NCBI GenBank assembly: GCA_032719365.1
Contig: CM064868.1
Location: 73,459,766-73,523,765 of the forward strand
Length of the DNA: 64,000 bases
Source of the DNA: Prinsepia uniflora
Lineage: Eukaryota > Streptophyta > Magnoliopsida > Rosales > Rosaceae
Direction: 5' to 3'
Shown piece after piece: positions 1 through 13,092 of this stretch. Below the pieces are notes generated by a model. The model was not told the origin of the DNA, ran no database searches, and worked only from the letters and a program-made list of their open reading frames with translations. The position numbers and the translations under genes were made by a program. Position 1 is the first letter of the stretch, and each line of letters opens with the position of its first letter.

Positions 1-2721
1 ACATATGTTTAAACAACCATATTTAGGGTCTCAGCCCCAAGTTTCGTAAATACAAGTCACATAGGCTCCTGCCCAAAACCATTTACAGAAAACCATAACA
101 TAGTAAACATATGTGGGATCTCAGCCCAAATCCATTTATCATCATAAAACACAATTTCCCAATCCACTTGAAATCATGTTTATCCATTATATTTTATATC
201 ACTGAATCTGTCACGGTATATAGAGCTACACGTGTGCTAACCGGGGTCTCAAACCCAAGTCTCTCCAGGGTCCACCCAGGTCAATGTCCGTAGATCAATG
301 ACCCTCCCTGGAGGTAACGAACCATGCCTTTCCTAAGAGTAAGGAACCCAACTAGGGGGCGACTCCACTCAGTCAGTGCTCCGTGACTACTCCGGGGTCC
401 ACTCAGGCCAACGACCCTCCCCGGAGGAGACAATCATATATAAAGGATGGCATATGAAAAACCTTTTGAAATCATTCTTTAAACCTTTCAAGGATTCATG
501 CTCGGCCCTCATAAGCCATCATGAAACATAAAATCCTTTCAAGGATTCATGATGGTTCCCATAAACCTTCATGAACCATAAAAACCATTTGTAACACATA
601 GCTGGGCCCTAGGCCCGAATCCACATACAAACTGGACCTCTGGTCCGAATCATAAACCAACTGAACCTCCGGCCCGATGCCTCATTAAATCAAATGGACC
701 ATAGTTCGATAGCTTGTAATTCAAATGGATCTCGTGCCCGATCCATATTTCCAAATCCGAAATCGATACAAGAACCAATTGGGCCTCTAGTCCGAGAACG
801 TAACAAAAAGGGAATTCGAGTCCGAGGATTTCCGAAACAAAGGGGTATTGAACCCGAGTTTACCTTTTCAATTCCAAAACCATTTCATGAAATCATATCC
901 AAAACCATAAGTACGGAAAATCAGTGTAAAATCAGAAAACCTCGATTTAAGTGCAAGCATGTAAATCGCCTCGAAATGCGTGAAATCATATAATTCACCA
1001 ATATCCAAATCAATATCATATAATCACAATCATAATCCATATAAAACATTTATGCATACATCACAGTTTAGAAATCAAGATCCACTCACAGACAGTCCTA
1101 TGTTACCGCCTCAGTTTGCGTGTCGTAAGCCTCACCGGGAAAATCATCGTCACCGGGACTCCCAAACCTGTCCAAATCGTAATAAAAGGTTACTAACTAC
1201 TTAATTAACCTCCCACTAAAGTCCCGTAATTTTCCGGAATTTTTAACTATTTTAAATCTCGAACCTAAACCTTCCGATGCCCCGAACATTATCGAGATGG
1301 TGTCCGATCGACACGAAACCAGTCCCAAAATGTTCGTTACATCGAATTGAGTGTTTCACGTGTTGAAGACATCCTCAAAATACCATTCACGTGCCCCCAT
1401 GCGCCCTAGGAAGGTTCCTGCACGTGAGATCATGCGCGGTGAACAATGTCATCTTCTCCAACGCGTGAACCGGGTTCACTGGGTCCTGGACCGGCCGAAC
1501 CGGTCTGGACCGGTTCAAGGCCTTAAGTAGTCCATTTTCAGTCCATTTTATCCTATTTGATTCCTATGGGTTTCTACCTTCTACCCTAATTAACCTAGCC
1601 ATTAAAACCGAAGAGAAAAGGTTGGAAACTCACCTTGAATGTTCATACATGAATCGATCACTTGCAAGTCGTCCTTTCCGTGGCCTCCGACCGTCCTAGG
1701 CCTCAAAACCGAATCAAAGCTTCCTCCTAAGGCCCTCAAAAGTCAACCCAATCAAAGAGAACCATTAAAAACCGCACAACCCAAACTTGGATTTTCGAAC
1801 GTGCTTACCCGTGGGTTTCAGGTTTTCCCGCCGTGAGCCGCCGTGGCTGGCCGTCGTGTCCTCATCATCTCAGTCCTGCCCTCACTCTCACACGGTCACA
1901 CTTGAGCTCACAGGATGAATGATGGTGAGGTGTGTGTGGGTCGTGTGTTTCGGGTTTGAAGAAAATGGAGGAATGGAGGATGGTTTCGAGTTGTAAGGAA
2001 GAACAAAGAAGAAGAAGATATTTGATCTGATGAGAGAAGAGAGAAGATGAGTGGTGAGGATTGAGAGATTAAGTTGAAATGGATGGCTAGGATTTAGTGG
2101 TGGGTAGATTAGATTATAAAATGATTAAAATAATATTATTTAATTACTTAGATCCACAAATTAGGGGAATTGACCAATGGGATGAGTGACACTTGTCACT
2201 CATCCATGGGTCCCACCTAAAATATCTGGCCAATCATAATAGGCCACCTCATCATCGTCTCGAAGTATGTGCATAGTGAAATCGACCTTATGTGACCTAT
2301 AACTTTCCCGTTCGAAGTCCGATTTCAGCATGCCGCCTGTCTACGGATTCGTATCCTCCCAATCTACGTAACGGTCCTCAGCCCTCGGCCATCGAACCTC
2401 CCAGTCCAAAAGTCAACTATTTTCCTCATTTAATCAAAATTACCAAAATGCCCCGTAACTTCCGAACGTCATAACTTTTTCCTCGAATGTCGGAATTGAA
2501 CATGCCACTTGTCTATGAACTCGTGACGTCCCGAACTACGTCACGGTCATCGGTCAAAGTCCATTTGACCACCAGAATGAAAAGTCAACGTTTTACCCAT
2601 TTCAGGGGTAAAACGGTCATTTTGCATCGTTCATCCGATTTCGCCCTACTAATCACCGATTAACCTCACTAATCATGATTAGTCACTAATCTAATCCTGA
2701 AATTCGGGACGGGTCATTATA
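1..2721 (-). mobile_element. Long LTR (copy G), inverted, truncated by window edge
   Basis: On the minus strand this reads TATAATGACCCGTCCCG at its inner end (2705-2721), matching the TGTAACGACCCGTCCC start of the other long LTRs in the window apart from C-to-T and G-to-A changes. It also carries the family's GACAGGCGGCACG-type cassettes in inverted form (near 2330 and 2500) and the conserved GTCCACTCACAG-like 12-mer (1080-1091, one mismatch). The left end lies outside the window. No coding sequence is visible in it; the short open frames are not conserved. Whether it is a solo LTR or part of a longer element cannot be told. Confidence 0.82.
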
Positions 2722-3074
2722 CTAATGGTTTTACAACATGGGACTTCGTGTGTCTGTGTTTGTGTTTCTTTGTCTATAGGGAAATGAGTCAAAAGTTTCC
2801 ATGTGAATAGGGACGACGAAGAAGGTGCAGAGATTTGCTCGCTGATGCTGATGGAGTACGAAAACAACATCTCGTTTGTTTAGAAAAAATGTGTTGTATT
2901 TAGTTGTCTTTTGTTGAGCAAAATGACGTGTCGTTTTGTCATGTCGTTTGGTGAGAATATGACATGTCGTTTTGGACACTTCCCACACAAATGATCTTTT
3001 CAGTTGTGGCCCTCCAAAATCCCAATTCTGACCCAGAAGGTTACTCCACCACAAAGATAGGTTTATTTATCCTC
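2722..3074. other. Unassigned spacer
   Basis: No gene or element boundary recognised. A short motif around ATGACGTGTCGTTTTG is repeated two or three times at 2920-2975. Confidence 0.4.
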
Positions 3075-3405
3075 TAAATCCATTATATGCATCATAATAT
3101 GCTATGATGGTGATATTGATATGATAAGACATGATATGATATATGACGCATATATGGTAATGTGATGACAATATGATGTATGCATATGATGGACCCATAA
3201 TGTACATACGATGATATGATGATAATAAATGATAATGGTATATACAATGATGTATGATCATGATGATGCCATGATATATATAATGTTGATGATGGCATGC
3301 TGATTATGATAATGTATTTATGCTGGTGATATGTTGATGGTACCATGATGATGATGATGATACGATAATGAATAGATGTTGTTATGATATATGTGGATAT
3401 TGGGC
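3075..3405. repeat. ATG/TGA-rich degenerate simple-sequence tract
   Basis: About 330 bases of irregular ATGATG, ATGATATG and TGATGA runs. The apparent reading frames here encode only Tyr/His/Ile-rich simple sequence and are not genes. Confidence 0.85.
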
Positions 3406-4639
3406 CATGAATTCATCAATTTGGGCCATGGATTATTTTTCTTTTGCCCTGGTGAATTTTGAGTTAAGCCCAGAAGGCTACCCATTTAATCCAATCACAA
3501 AAGGTTGATTATGGCCAAGAAGGCCTAACATAAAAATAAAATAAATAAACACAGATCAGGCCCAATAGAGCAAGCCCACGCACTAGGCCTAAAACAGCCT
3601 AGAAGACAGAACAAGAGAAGTGGCCTAGAAGGCTACCTATTAGTAGGCTAGCCTTCTAGGTCCAAATTAAATAGTCTAGCAGGCTACCAATAGCCTGACA
3701 GATTGTCACATTAAACCCAGCAGGCCTAAGTGCGGCCCAGAAAGCCAAAAAACACAATAGGCCCACGACTCCGATTAGCCCGTGCCGGTTGGCTCCGACC
3801 AAATCGGTCCAGTCAAATCAGTCAACACAAATTAAACTGGTCCAATCATATCGAACTGTAATCAAATCGAACTGGTCTATTTGAATCAAATTGTTCTAAT
3901 CGAACCATATGAACCAGACTATCAATTCTGAAAAGAAAAAAAATTCATTTTCTTTATTTTCTTTATTTTTCACTTATGAGCTTGAAGCATGGATCTTGAT
4001 GCCCAAAGCATTATATTCATTTATTTAAAATTTATGTCCAAAGCATTTATTTAACGTATATAATCATCTTATGTCAGAAACATTCATTAAAACTATTACT
4101 ACGTGCTATTTAATTACATTGTTTAATGTTTTAAATTTCTATATATATTTATTTAACAAATATATGTGTTTAAATGAACCAGATGTTCATAAATGAATTA
4201 GAGATTTATAAATAAACTAATATTTCATACTAATCACCGAACCCGTAGTTTCGACAATCCTATGGAAAAGGGGATCCACATATTCCTTCTTAAATTCACT
4301 GGATATGATAAAACAAGTACATTTTACATTTTAAATTTGATTTATCATACCATTTGTTAGAACCTGAAGTTTTTATTTTCTGCTTATGGATGAGTTTTCC
4401 CAAAGTATTAAATATAATGATTTATCCCTCATATAGATTCTAGCAGAGCGATTTAATCATCATAGGGACAATATTTTGCCAGAAGTAAGAAATGGATGAC
4501 ATCTCATCCATTCATATACAAGGATTAAATCAGTGATTTATGTTTTCGGAATTCGAATGTGTGGTTTTTCACTCGAATATGATTTAATTCAACAAACATT
4601 TATCCTTATGCATGTGATCCATTGAATTAAATCTTTAAG
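3406..4639. other. Unassigned, GGCC-rich then A/T-rich spacer
   Basis: From 3410 to 3790 short pieces such as AGAAGGCTA and AGGCCTA recur in both orientations. From 3940 on the DNA is A/T-rich. It may be the decayed 5' part of the copia element that follows, but I could find neither its 5' LTR nor its primer-binding site here. Confidence 0.35.
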
Positions 4640-7600
4640 TACGCATGTTTTGTGAGAAAATTTATAGTATGGCTGAGACATTTTATTCTCCAAGTTTCAA
4701 AAGAATATTGTCGAGATTTACGGATATTCGAGCCAATGGTTATCACATTGAAACTACTAATGACAAGAAAGTGAAATACATTTGCATAACCTCCGATTAG
4801 TATGGCCAGAAGTATACACTTGAGAAACTAGCCAGAAACTAGCCAAGAGTTAGCTAGAAGCTAACTAGTACGAGCAATTGCTCATTATGGCATGACCGGT
4901 TGGGACACCCAAGTCAAGGTAATGATGCGCCGTATCCTCAATATATTGAACGAGCATCATCTTACTAATAGACACCTTTGTGTTTAATGAAAAACTACAC
5001 CATGTTTGATCGTTAGTAAAAATCAAATTTTAGACCATTATATGCAAAGATAAGTTAAGATTTCATCCTTTCTTGTACAAAATATAAGAGGAAATTTTGT
5101 GGACTTTCCAACCACCATGCAGACCATTTGAAAAATTTTCATGGTTCAGGTTGATGTACCGACAAAGTGGTCACATACTATCCTTTTGTTCACACACATT
5201 CTGTGTTTTCTAAACTGTTAGCCCACATCATTCAATTGAGGGCCACACCACCTGGATTCTCTTGTATAGTCTATAAGACTCGATCATACCAGAGAGTTTA
5301 CATCAAAATATTCTATGACTATTGCATGCCCTTTGGGATTGATGATGAACATTTGGTTCCCCATGTTCACACCCATAATGATCTCGTAGAAACACTAATT
5401 AACCTTGGTAATGCGCACCAAGCTTCTAGTTTTTGCGCAGGGGCTTGGCAATTTTGCATGCAGCAATGCTGGTCCGGTTGAGGTCAACTACCACCCACCG
5501 AAGTTCTGCGTTACAGCTGGTGACTGGGTACGAACCAGATGCTTCGTACTTACACATTTTTGGGTTTGCAGTTACGTACCAATTGTGCCACCACAACGTA
5601 CACACATGAGACCTTAAGAAAGAAAGGCATATATGTTGGTTATGAATCCCTCTCCATTATACGCTCTTTAGAGCCCTTGACAAACGATTTCATTTCCGCT
5701 ATATTTGCGGATGGTCACTTTGATGAGACAATCTTCCCGTTGTTAAGGGGAGATAAGAACATCAACGTTCCAGAAGAACAACGTGAAGTGACGTGTAATA
5801 TCCCCACTATGTCTAATCTTGATCCCCGAAATGTACAAAGTAAGTAAGAAGTGCAGAAAATTCTAGATTGACAGAGTGTAGCCAATAATACGTCAGACGC
5901 TTTCTTTAAGCTAGTTAAAGTGATGAGATCACATATAGCTGCTGCCTGCAAGGTTAGCCGTCCCAGTAGGACGCGCCGTCCCAGTAGGACGCATCGTCCT
6001 AGACGGACGAGGTATGACCATGGCAGCTAACCAGTCATATACTGCCCAGAAGAGAGGTAGACTAATATGTTCGAAGGATTCTCATCCCCGAAAGAGGATA
6101 AATTCGGCACAATCGAATCCCATCTAAATTTCAACTAATACATCACATGAGTTAATTCCAGATTATGGGTCTATGATGGTGTTGTAGGACGCTCCAATGT
6201 CAGAACTCACTCCTGAGAATAAAGTGATCTCGGTAAATCATGCATGCTTATGTGAGATATGGAATCAGAATGATATTAGCATCGATAATTTATATGTATT
6301 CGCGGTAGTTACTGAAATAATAACTAGAAACAAAATTGAACCTTACTTCGTTGATGATTGCATTCCAACGTAGAGAAGAATAGCCAAAATAGAAATAACC
6401 AATTCAGGTCAAATTAGATTCCTTGAAAAAAAAGGAAGGTCTTTGGACATGTAGTTCCCATACCTCCCCATATTAAACCTGCAAAATTTAAATGGGTAGT
6501 CATAAGGAAACGTGATGAGAAAGATGAGATTGTAAGATGTATAACTCATTTAAAGGCGCACAGGTTTCTAAACGCCTTGAGATTCATTACGATGAGACGT
6601 ATTCTCTCATAATGAATTCCATAACGTTCTACTACCTTATCAGTTTGGTAGTTTCCGAAAAATTGAATATACAACTTATGGATTTGGTTAACGATTAGCT
6701 CTATAGCGATCTGAATACAGAGATATGTTTGAAAGTTCCTAAATTACTTAAAATACGTGATACAAATAGTTCTAGACCATGGAACACACTCTCTATTTGT
6801 TTGAGGTGTTCACTTATGTATTGAGATAATCCGGACGGATATGGTATAACCGACTAAGTAAGTGTTTGATCAGAATAGGATAACGAAGAATACCCATGCG
6901 TTCTTATTAAGTAAACAAGTTCCAGATTTGCTATTAATTGGTACTCTAGAAAAAACCAAAGAAATTGCTAAGCACCTAAAGTTGGAGTTCGAAATGAAGG
7001 ATCTTAGGAAAACTAAAATTTGTCTCGAACTGAAGATCGAGTACCGTGTAGATAAGGTTTTTAGTCTATCGATTGAATCACATATAAAAGATGTTGATAT
7101 TACTTTTGGAAGATATTGATATTACATCTAGAAGATCTTTGAGACGCTTTAATGAGGATAAAGTGAAACCTTTAAGTACGTCCATGATCATCCATAGTCT
7201 AGACCTTGAAAGAATCCATTTCATCTAGTAGATGATAACGAAGAGATAGTGAGATTAGAAGTTTCATGTCTAAGTGCAATATACGCATTATTGTACTTGA
7301 TTCAAATGCAATAGACCAGACATTTCATCCGCTATGAACTTGCTAGCTACATTCAGCTTTACGCCAACACACCGCCATTAGAATGGCATAAAAGACATTT
7401 TCCAATACCTTAATGGTATGTGAGATATGAGTTTATTCTATCCCTATGCATTGAGGAATGAATAAAACCCTCTTGGTCATCGGAATAATGCATTGCCTTA
7501 TTGGGTATGCTGATGCAGTCTACCTATCAGACCCACATAAGGTACTTTCCAAAACTGATTATGTCTTTACTATTGAGAACATATCAATATCTTGGAGGTC

Positions 7601-7767
7601 TAAGAAATAGACCCTTATTCCTACGTCTTCGAATCATTTGAAGATTCTAGCTCTTCACGAAGCAGCTCGTAAATGTATATGGCTAAGATCCCTTACGAGG
7701 AATATTCAAAGTATTTGTGGACTGTATTCCACCAATAATGAACCGAAGATTATCTACTAAGATAATG
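4640..7767 (+). pseudogene. Ty1/copia polyprotein remains (element I, left part)
   Basis: Fragments in all three + frames follow the copia order. A pre-integrase stretch (GYHIETTNDKK near 4737, LWHDRLGHP near 4885) is followed by integrase core remains at about 5170-5850, including the YVGYESLSIIRSLEPLT-like segment at 5630. Reverse-transcriptase remains lie at about 6480-7120 (EFEMKDLRKTKICLELKIE near 6990) and RNase H remains at about 7500-7767 (GYADA near 7504, ALHEAARKCIWLRS near 7650). Many stops and frameshifts make it non-functional. The frame is cut at 7767 by LTR A; the element resumes at 23232. The left limit is uncertain. Confidence 0.8.
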
Positions 7768-7963
7768 TGACAGGACCCACCCCTAATCCCCCGGGATTAA
7801 GGGCTAAATCCTGTCCCGTCTAACTTATGCATGGCATGAAGGCTAAACGGACGTCCAACCTCCATGTGACACGTAAGTCGGACAAGAGATTCTCGATCCA
7901 ACCGTCCTCAAAGTATCTGGATTTCCCAGAGTGCTCCGAATTACTGTGGATCTCGAGTGTGAT
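7768..7963 (-). mobile_element. Solo LTR A, left arm (inverted)
   Basis: Begins TGACAGGACCC, the inverse of the family's GGGTCCTG-CA terminus, and is preceded by TAATG (7763-7767), which recurs exactly at 23227-23231 after the other end. It is cut at 7963 by element B, whose GTGAT target duplication (7959-7963) lies at the break. With the right arm (20462-23226) the LTR is about 2.96 kb. No internal domain is present, so it is a solo LTR. Confidence 0.85.
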
Positions 7964-8949
7964 TGTAACGACCCGTCCCGGAATTTGGGATTAGATTACG
8001 GACTAATCATGATTAGCAGGGTTAATCGGTGATTAGTTGGGCGAACTCGGACGAACGGTGCAAAATGACCGTTTTGCCCCTGGTCGTGGGCAAAACGTTG
8101 ACTTTTTATTCGGACGGTCAAATGGACTTTGACCAATGATCGTGACGTAGTTTGGGACGTCACGAGTTCATAGACAGGCGGCACGTTCGATTCCGACGTT
8201 CGTGGTGGAAGTTATGACGTTCGGAAGTTCAAGGGCACTTTCGTAATTTGGACGAAATAAGGGGAAATGTTGACTTTTTGATCGGGTGGTCCGATGGCCG
8301 AGGACCGAGGACCGTTAGGAAGGTGTCGATGCCCTGATTTCGTAGACAGGCGGCACGCATCAATCGGAGTCCGAATGACCGAGTTACGGGCATGGATGCG
8401 TGAGGGGCATTTTGGTAATTTTCTGCACAAGGGCAGAATGGTAATTTCACGGGGACTGCTGCACGGGCACTGTAGCACCGTGAATGGGGAAACACGATCA
8501 GTGCACGGGGGATTTGTTTATGCTTGAAATTGGAACTGATTATGGGCTAAATGGTTATTTAATTTCTAATTGGACTGTGTGTGGGAGACATGGCCGTGTG
8601 GGACGGTGAGGAGGCGGTTAAAACCATGGCTGGAGGTCTGTTGACGGGAAACAATTCCCAGTGGGACTGAGGGTGTCTCCCACGGGTTGCTGTCGATTGT
8701 GAGCCGTTAGTTGGGTGCCTGGTGAGGGTTAGGATCATTCTGGGTCAAGTTCGAAGTGAGGGCAGAGTGATGTTGAAGGGAAATCGAGTTCGGAGGAAAA
8801 ATGGAAAATGGAGGGAAAATACTCAGTTTAATTTCTGGGAGGAATTGGACCAAACCAAGGACGGCTTGAGGCTTCTGGGAGGAATTGGAACTGAATCCCA
8901 TCAACTTCGAAGGAAAACCGACGCGGGTTGGACTGGAACTGAGGTTCCA

Positions 8950-11894
8950 TGTAACAACCCGTTCCGAGTTTATTTCGGGTGGTCAAATGGGAGTTGACCA
9001 GTGACCAGGACGTAGTTGAGGACGTCACGAATCCGTAGGCAGGTGGCACGCCCGATTCCGACATCCGAGGAGGAAGTTGTGATGTTCGGAAGGTTGAGGG
9101 CTTAACCGTAATTTGGGTAAAGTAGGGGGAATAGTTGACTTTTTGGATAATCGAGTTTTGGTAGGTTGACCTAGGAGGGTTAGATAGTTCTTGTCGTCCT
9201 GAGTTCGATGACAGGCGGCACGTGTTCATCGGACTTACGAGGCGAGAGTTACGGGTCTAGGAAGTTTCGATAAAACCGTAAAATGAGTAAAACAGGAGGG
9301 TATTTTGGTCATTGTGGCACCTTGGGATTTGTGCACAGAGGAAAGGAATGGACGGCTGGGATTAGGCCAGGTGGGAGTGTGTGGAGTGGATGGTGACACA
9401 TGGCATGTGTGTAGAGGATTCTGGTGGAATCCTGTGCATTCACGGCCCAATTAATTGGGGTGCACCCGTGCTATGCATCCTGGTGCTTCGACACACAGAG
9501 AGAAACAGAGGGAGGAAATTGAGAGAATTGGAAGGCTGATTGTGGTGGCTGGTGAGTTTGTGAGTGTGTGAGGGAGATTAGAGAGTGGGAGAGAGCAGTT
9601 GAGATGGTTGGGAGGTGAGAAATCGTGGTGTGTGCGAGTGGGGAGCCACGAGAACCAGGGAGGAACTCAGGGGGGAAAACGGAGAAGATTGAGGGCTTGT
9701 GGTGGTGCGGTGGCCGTGCACGGTGCAACGAAGATCGCCGTGGTGTCGTGAGGGCTGTGGGGAGTCGACCAGCCCCGGAGGAGCTCACGGTGGCATCAGG
9801 AGACAGGTAATTTCCTCATCTCCGATTCGGTACTCTGTTTTCCATTGAATTTCATTTGGAAAGTCGTGAGTCTAGGGCTAGAGTCGAGGGAGTTGGAGGT
9901 TAGGGTGAGACTCCTGAGGGTCCTAGGAACCGGTTGAGTGTCCTGCCGTGATGGGTGGTGCACAGGGGCGGTCGGTACGACGGAGTGCACTTGTGTGCTC
10001 TGTTTTAGCCGTGAGGTTCGAACGGTAAGTTGTGCAGCTGGGGAGTGAGTCGATGGTTCTGGTTGGCTAGGTTAGGTTTAGAGAAGTCCAGGGGAGAGTT
10101 TGGTGTCACCACCGTGACGGGAGGTGACCGGAGTTGAGGAGTAGTGAAACAGGGGATGTAGGCCGTTTGAATTCGAGCTTCAGTCGACGGTGTAGAGGCC
10201 GTGTCGAGGTGAACGGAGTATGGGAAGAATTAGGGCAGGTCAGGACGAAGCTACAGGTGAAATAAGGGATCGAATTGGTGGCCGGACGGCGGAGATCGAG
10301 TCTCGCCGGTTCAGCCTGCGACGGCCGGTTCAGCACGGGTTGAAGACGGTACTGTAGCTGGCGCGTGGGGCCACGCGCAGCCACTTTGGGCGGCGCGTGG
10401 AGGCGCGTGCGGCGGTTCTGGGAGGAACAGTCAACTTGACTTTTGGTCTAGGAGTTGTGTTGAGTTTAATGGAGTTGGTTTCAGGTTAATCGGAAGTCGT
10501 TTGAGTTGAGTTCCGCGAGGGTGAAGGTTTAGGGTCCCGGGGTTTTAGGTCTTCGGTTCGGGGATTTTTGAGGAAATTTAGGAGAGTGTTGGTAGATGTA
10601 TTAGTGACGTAATTTGACGGTGTTTGACAGGATCGGGATTGCCCGAGGAAGCCGAGGAACGGGCTGGACGTTCGGGACGCGAGTAGGGCTCAGTACTGTG
10701 AGTGGACCTTTTTCCTTAAACTCGAGCATGCATAACTGTTTTTATATACGTATTTTATGGTTTTACTTATGAATCTATGTTTATTGAATATGAAGTGATG
10801 ATTTTATGTGTTTGCACGTTTTTCGAGAAAAAGACGGTTTTGACACGGTTTTCGAGAAAATGTTGGTTTTCAGATTTTGATGACACATTTGGGGATTTTC
10901 ACCTATAAAGGTTTTCTGATAATGATAAATGGGTTATGAAATATGAATTGTGATTACATGTGGTTTTGGTATGGAAATGGATATTTTCCGGATTTGGGTT
11001 CGGAATGACGGTCCTGAACGCCGGAAGGGCTTCAGACCAGTGATTTCGGATTCGGGTTTGGATGAGGATTTGGTAAATGGTTTTCAAACGGTTTTGGGAT
11101 TGGATTTGCTGGATCTGGATATTGGGTTTAAAGACCCGGATATATGTGACGGGGGACCGGCCGGATTGGGTTTAAAGACCCGGATTGAGTTTAAAGACTC
11201 GGGAGTTTAAAGACTCGGATATATATTGATTTTCCCCCGTAGGCCTTGAGTTTAAAGACTCGGGAGTTTAAATACTCGGATATGATTAAGGCCTGGATTG
11301 AGTTTAAAGACTCGGGAGTTTAAAGACTCGGATAGATCCAGCAGGTTTGATCGAGAAAAGGATGATTTGGTGGTTATGGTTTTGATACGGTTTCTGATAC
11401 TCATGTTATGGTTTCTTATGGTATTTTATAGTGTTTCTGTTTCTTATGATGTTTTATAATGATTATTTTATAACTGTGTTCATAACTGTTGGTTATGCAT
11501 GTGGTTTCAAAACGGAGGGTTTAACTCGGTTTTCTTATAAAATGGTTTTTGAACTTTTGTACTTTCTGGTCCACTCACATTTTCTGTTTTAATCGCCCTC
11601 CAGGTTGTGGAGCTAGCGCGGGGTCTTGACGTCGAGGCAGTGTCCAAGGCATAGAAGTGACGTGAGGGATCCTAGAAGAGTTTAAAGGCTTCTGTGTGCG
11701 TGTACTTTATCGGTTTTTATTTTCCCTGTAATGTAGTGCTATGCTCTGTAAACGATAAGGATTTTGGGATAATACGTAATTACTCCTGCGTTTGACTGGG
11801 TTCGAGTAAGTGTTCCTTAGGTGTTGTGTTGGGGAGTCAGACGGGAGCGGGATTTACCTCGGGTTTCGGGGTGAAACCGGGGTGGGTCCTGACA
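8950..11894 (+). mobile_element. Solo LTR C nested in the 5' LTR of element B
   Basis: Starts TGTAACAACCCG, ends GGGTCCTGACA, and is flanked by perfect TTCCA duplications (8945-8949, 11895-11899). At 2945 bp it belongs to a related but distinct subfamily. Instead of GGGCC repeats it carries eight or so units of GAGTTTAAAGACTCGG type at 11124-11331. The matching position in the 3' LTR (near 18613) is uninterrupted, so it arrived after element B. No primer site or coding region accompanies it. Confidence 0.9.
11124..11331. repeat. Tandem near-palindromic GAGTTTAAAGACTC units
   Basis: Units GGGTTTAAAGACCC and GAGTTTAAAGACTC recur at irregular spacing. Each is close to its own reverse complement. 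The inverted equivalents (GAGTCTTTAAACTC) occur in solo LTR A at about 20865-21095, at the corresponding LTR position. Confidence 0.85.
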
Positions 11895-13092
11895 TTCCAG
11901 ATTCTGGAAAATCGCAGAGCTGTGGACGATCACTTCCAAGTAATGTCGTGTCCAATTGATCTTGCATTTCAGTTCCTTCTAGGCCTAGAATCCTTACTGT
12001 GAGGTTAATTTGAGTTTGATTGAGAAAACACAGAGTTTGGGTGATCGACCCGTTTGGGTGATCACGGGTCGTGGGTCTAATTTTGGGACTTTCTTGGTGA
12101 ATCAGGGACATGGAACTTCGATTAGATAGTTGAAGAATGATTTAGAATCAAAAACGGAAGGAATCGAGGTCGAATTGATGGCTATCTAATCGGGTTGGAA
12201 TCGCGGGTATCAGACCCGAATTACAGAGAAACGGACGAGGACGGTGACTGTAGCAGTCACTGCAGCAAGCACGTGGCTTTCACGCGCAGCCACTCACGGC
12301 GGCGCGTGACGGCGCATGGGCACGAATTCCGAGGTAGGTCAACACGAATTTTGTCCTATACGTTATAACGAACATTTTAGCGTTGGTTCCATGTCATTCG
12401 GATCCCGTTCGGATACTTTTCGGGATGTCCGAAGGTTTTATGTCGGGTTTAAAAATACTTAAAAATTTGAGAAAATTACAGGACTTGAATAGGATGTTAT
12501 TGTGGAGGTTAGTAACCCTCTAATGTGATATGAACAGGTTCGGGAGTCCCGGTGTTAGTGACGAGGCCCGGGAAGGCCGATGGCACGTGTATCGAGGTGC
12601 TCGGTTACATAGTCTGTGAGTGGACATTGGTTTTGATAAATTCTATGCATGCATAACTGTTTCATGATTGTGGTAATTGCCTTTGTATGCTTTGATTTGG
12701 ATATCGGTGAATTTATGTGGTTTCACGCACTTCGAGGCGATTTACGGGTTTGCGCGTAAATCGAGATTTTTCGGATTTGCACTGATTTCCATGATTGTCG
12801 TTTGAATATGATTTTATGAAACAGTTACGGATTTGATAAAGTAAATTCGGGCCAGGGGCCCAATTGATTTAAGAAATCGGGCTAGGGGCCCAGTTAATTT
12901 ATATATGTGATTTCGGGTAGGGACCCTAAAATGGAATTGAATAAATGATTTCGGATTTAATAATCAAATAATTGGATTTATGACGGTTTTATGGAAATTC
13001 GGGGCAGGGCCCTTGTGATATTTTGAAAACGAATAATAAAATGTGTTCCATAAAACCATCTCGATACGAGGATATATATTGGTCTCCTCCAG

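Noticed and set aside
3067..3346. Two minus-strand frames of 64 and 84 codons
   Set aside because: They translate only simple ATG/TGA repeats (His, Tyr, Ile, Ser).
9471..10384. Frames of 60-105 codons within solo LTR C
   Set aside because: Entirely inside an LTR and not preserved in the related LTRs; no domains.
11100..11340. CRISPR-like or phage-like repeat array
   Set aside because: The units are near-palindromic with no unique uniform spacers, in a plant LTR.
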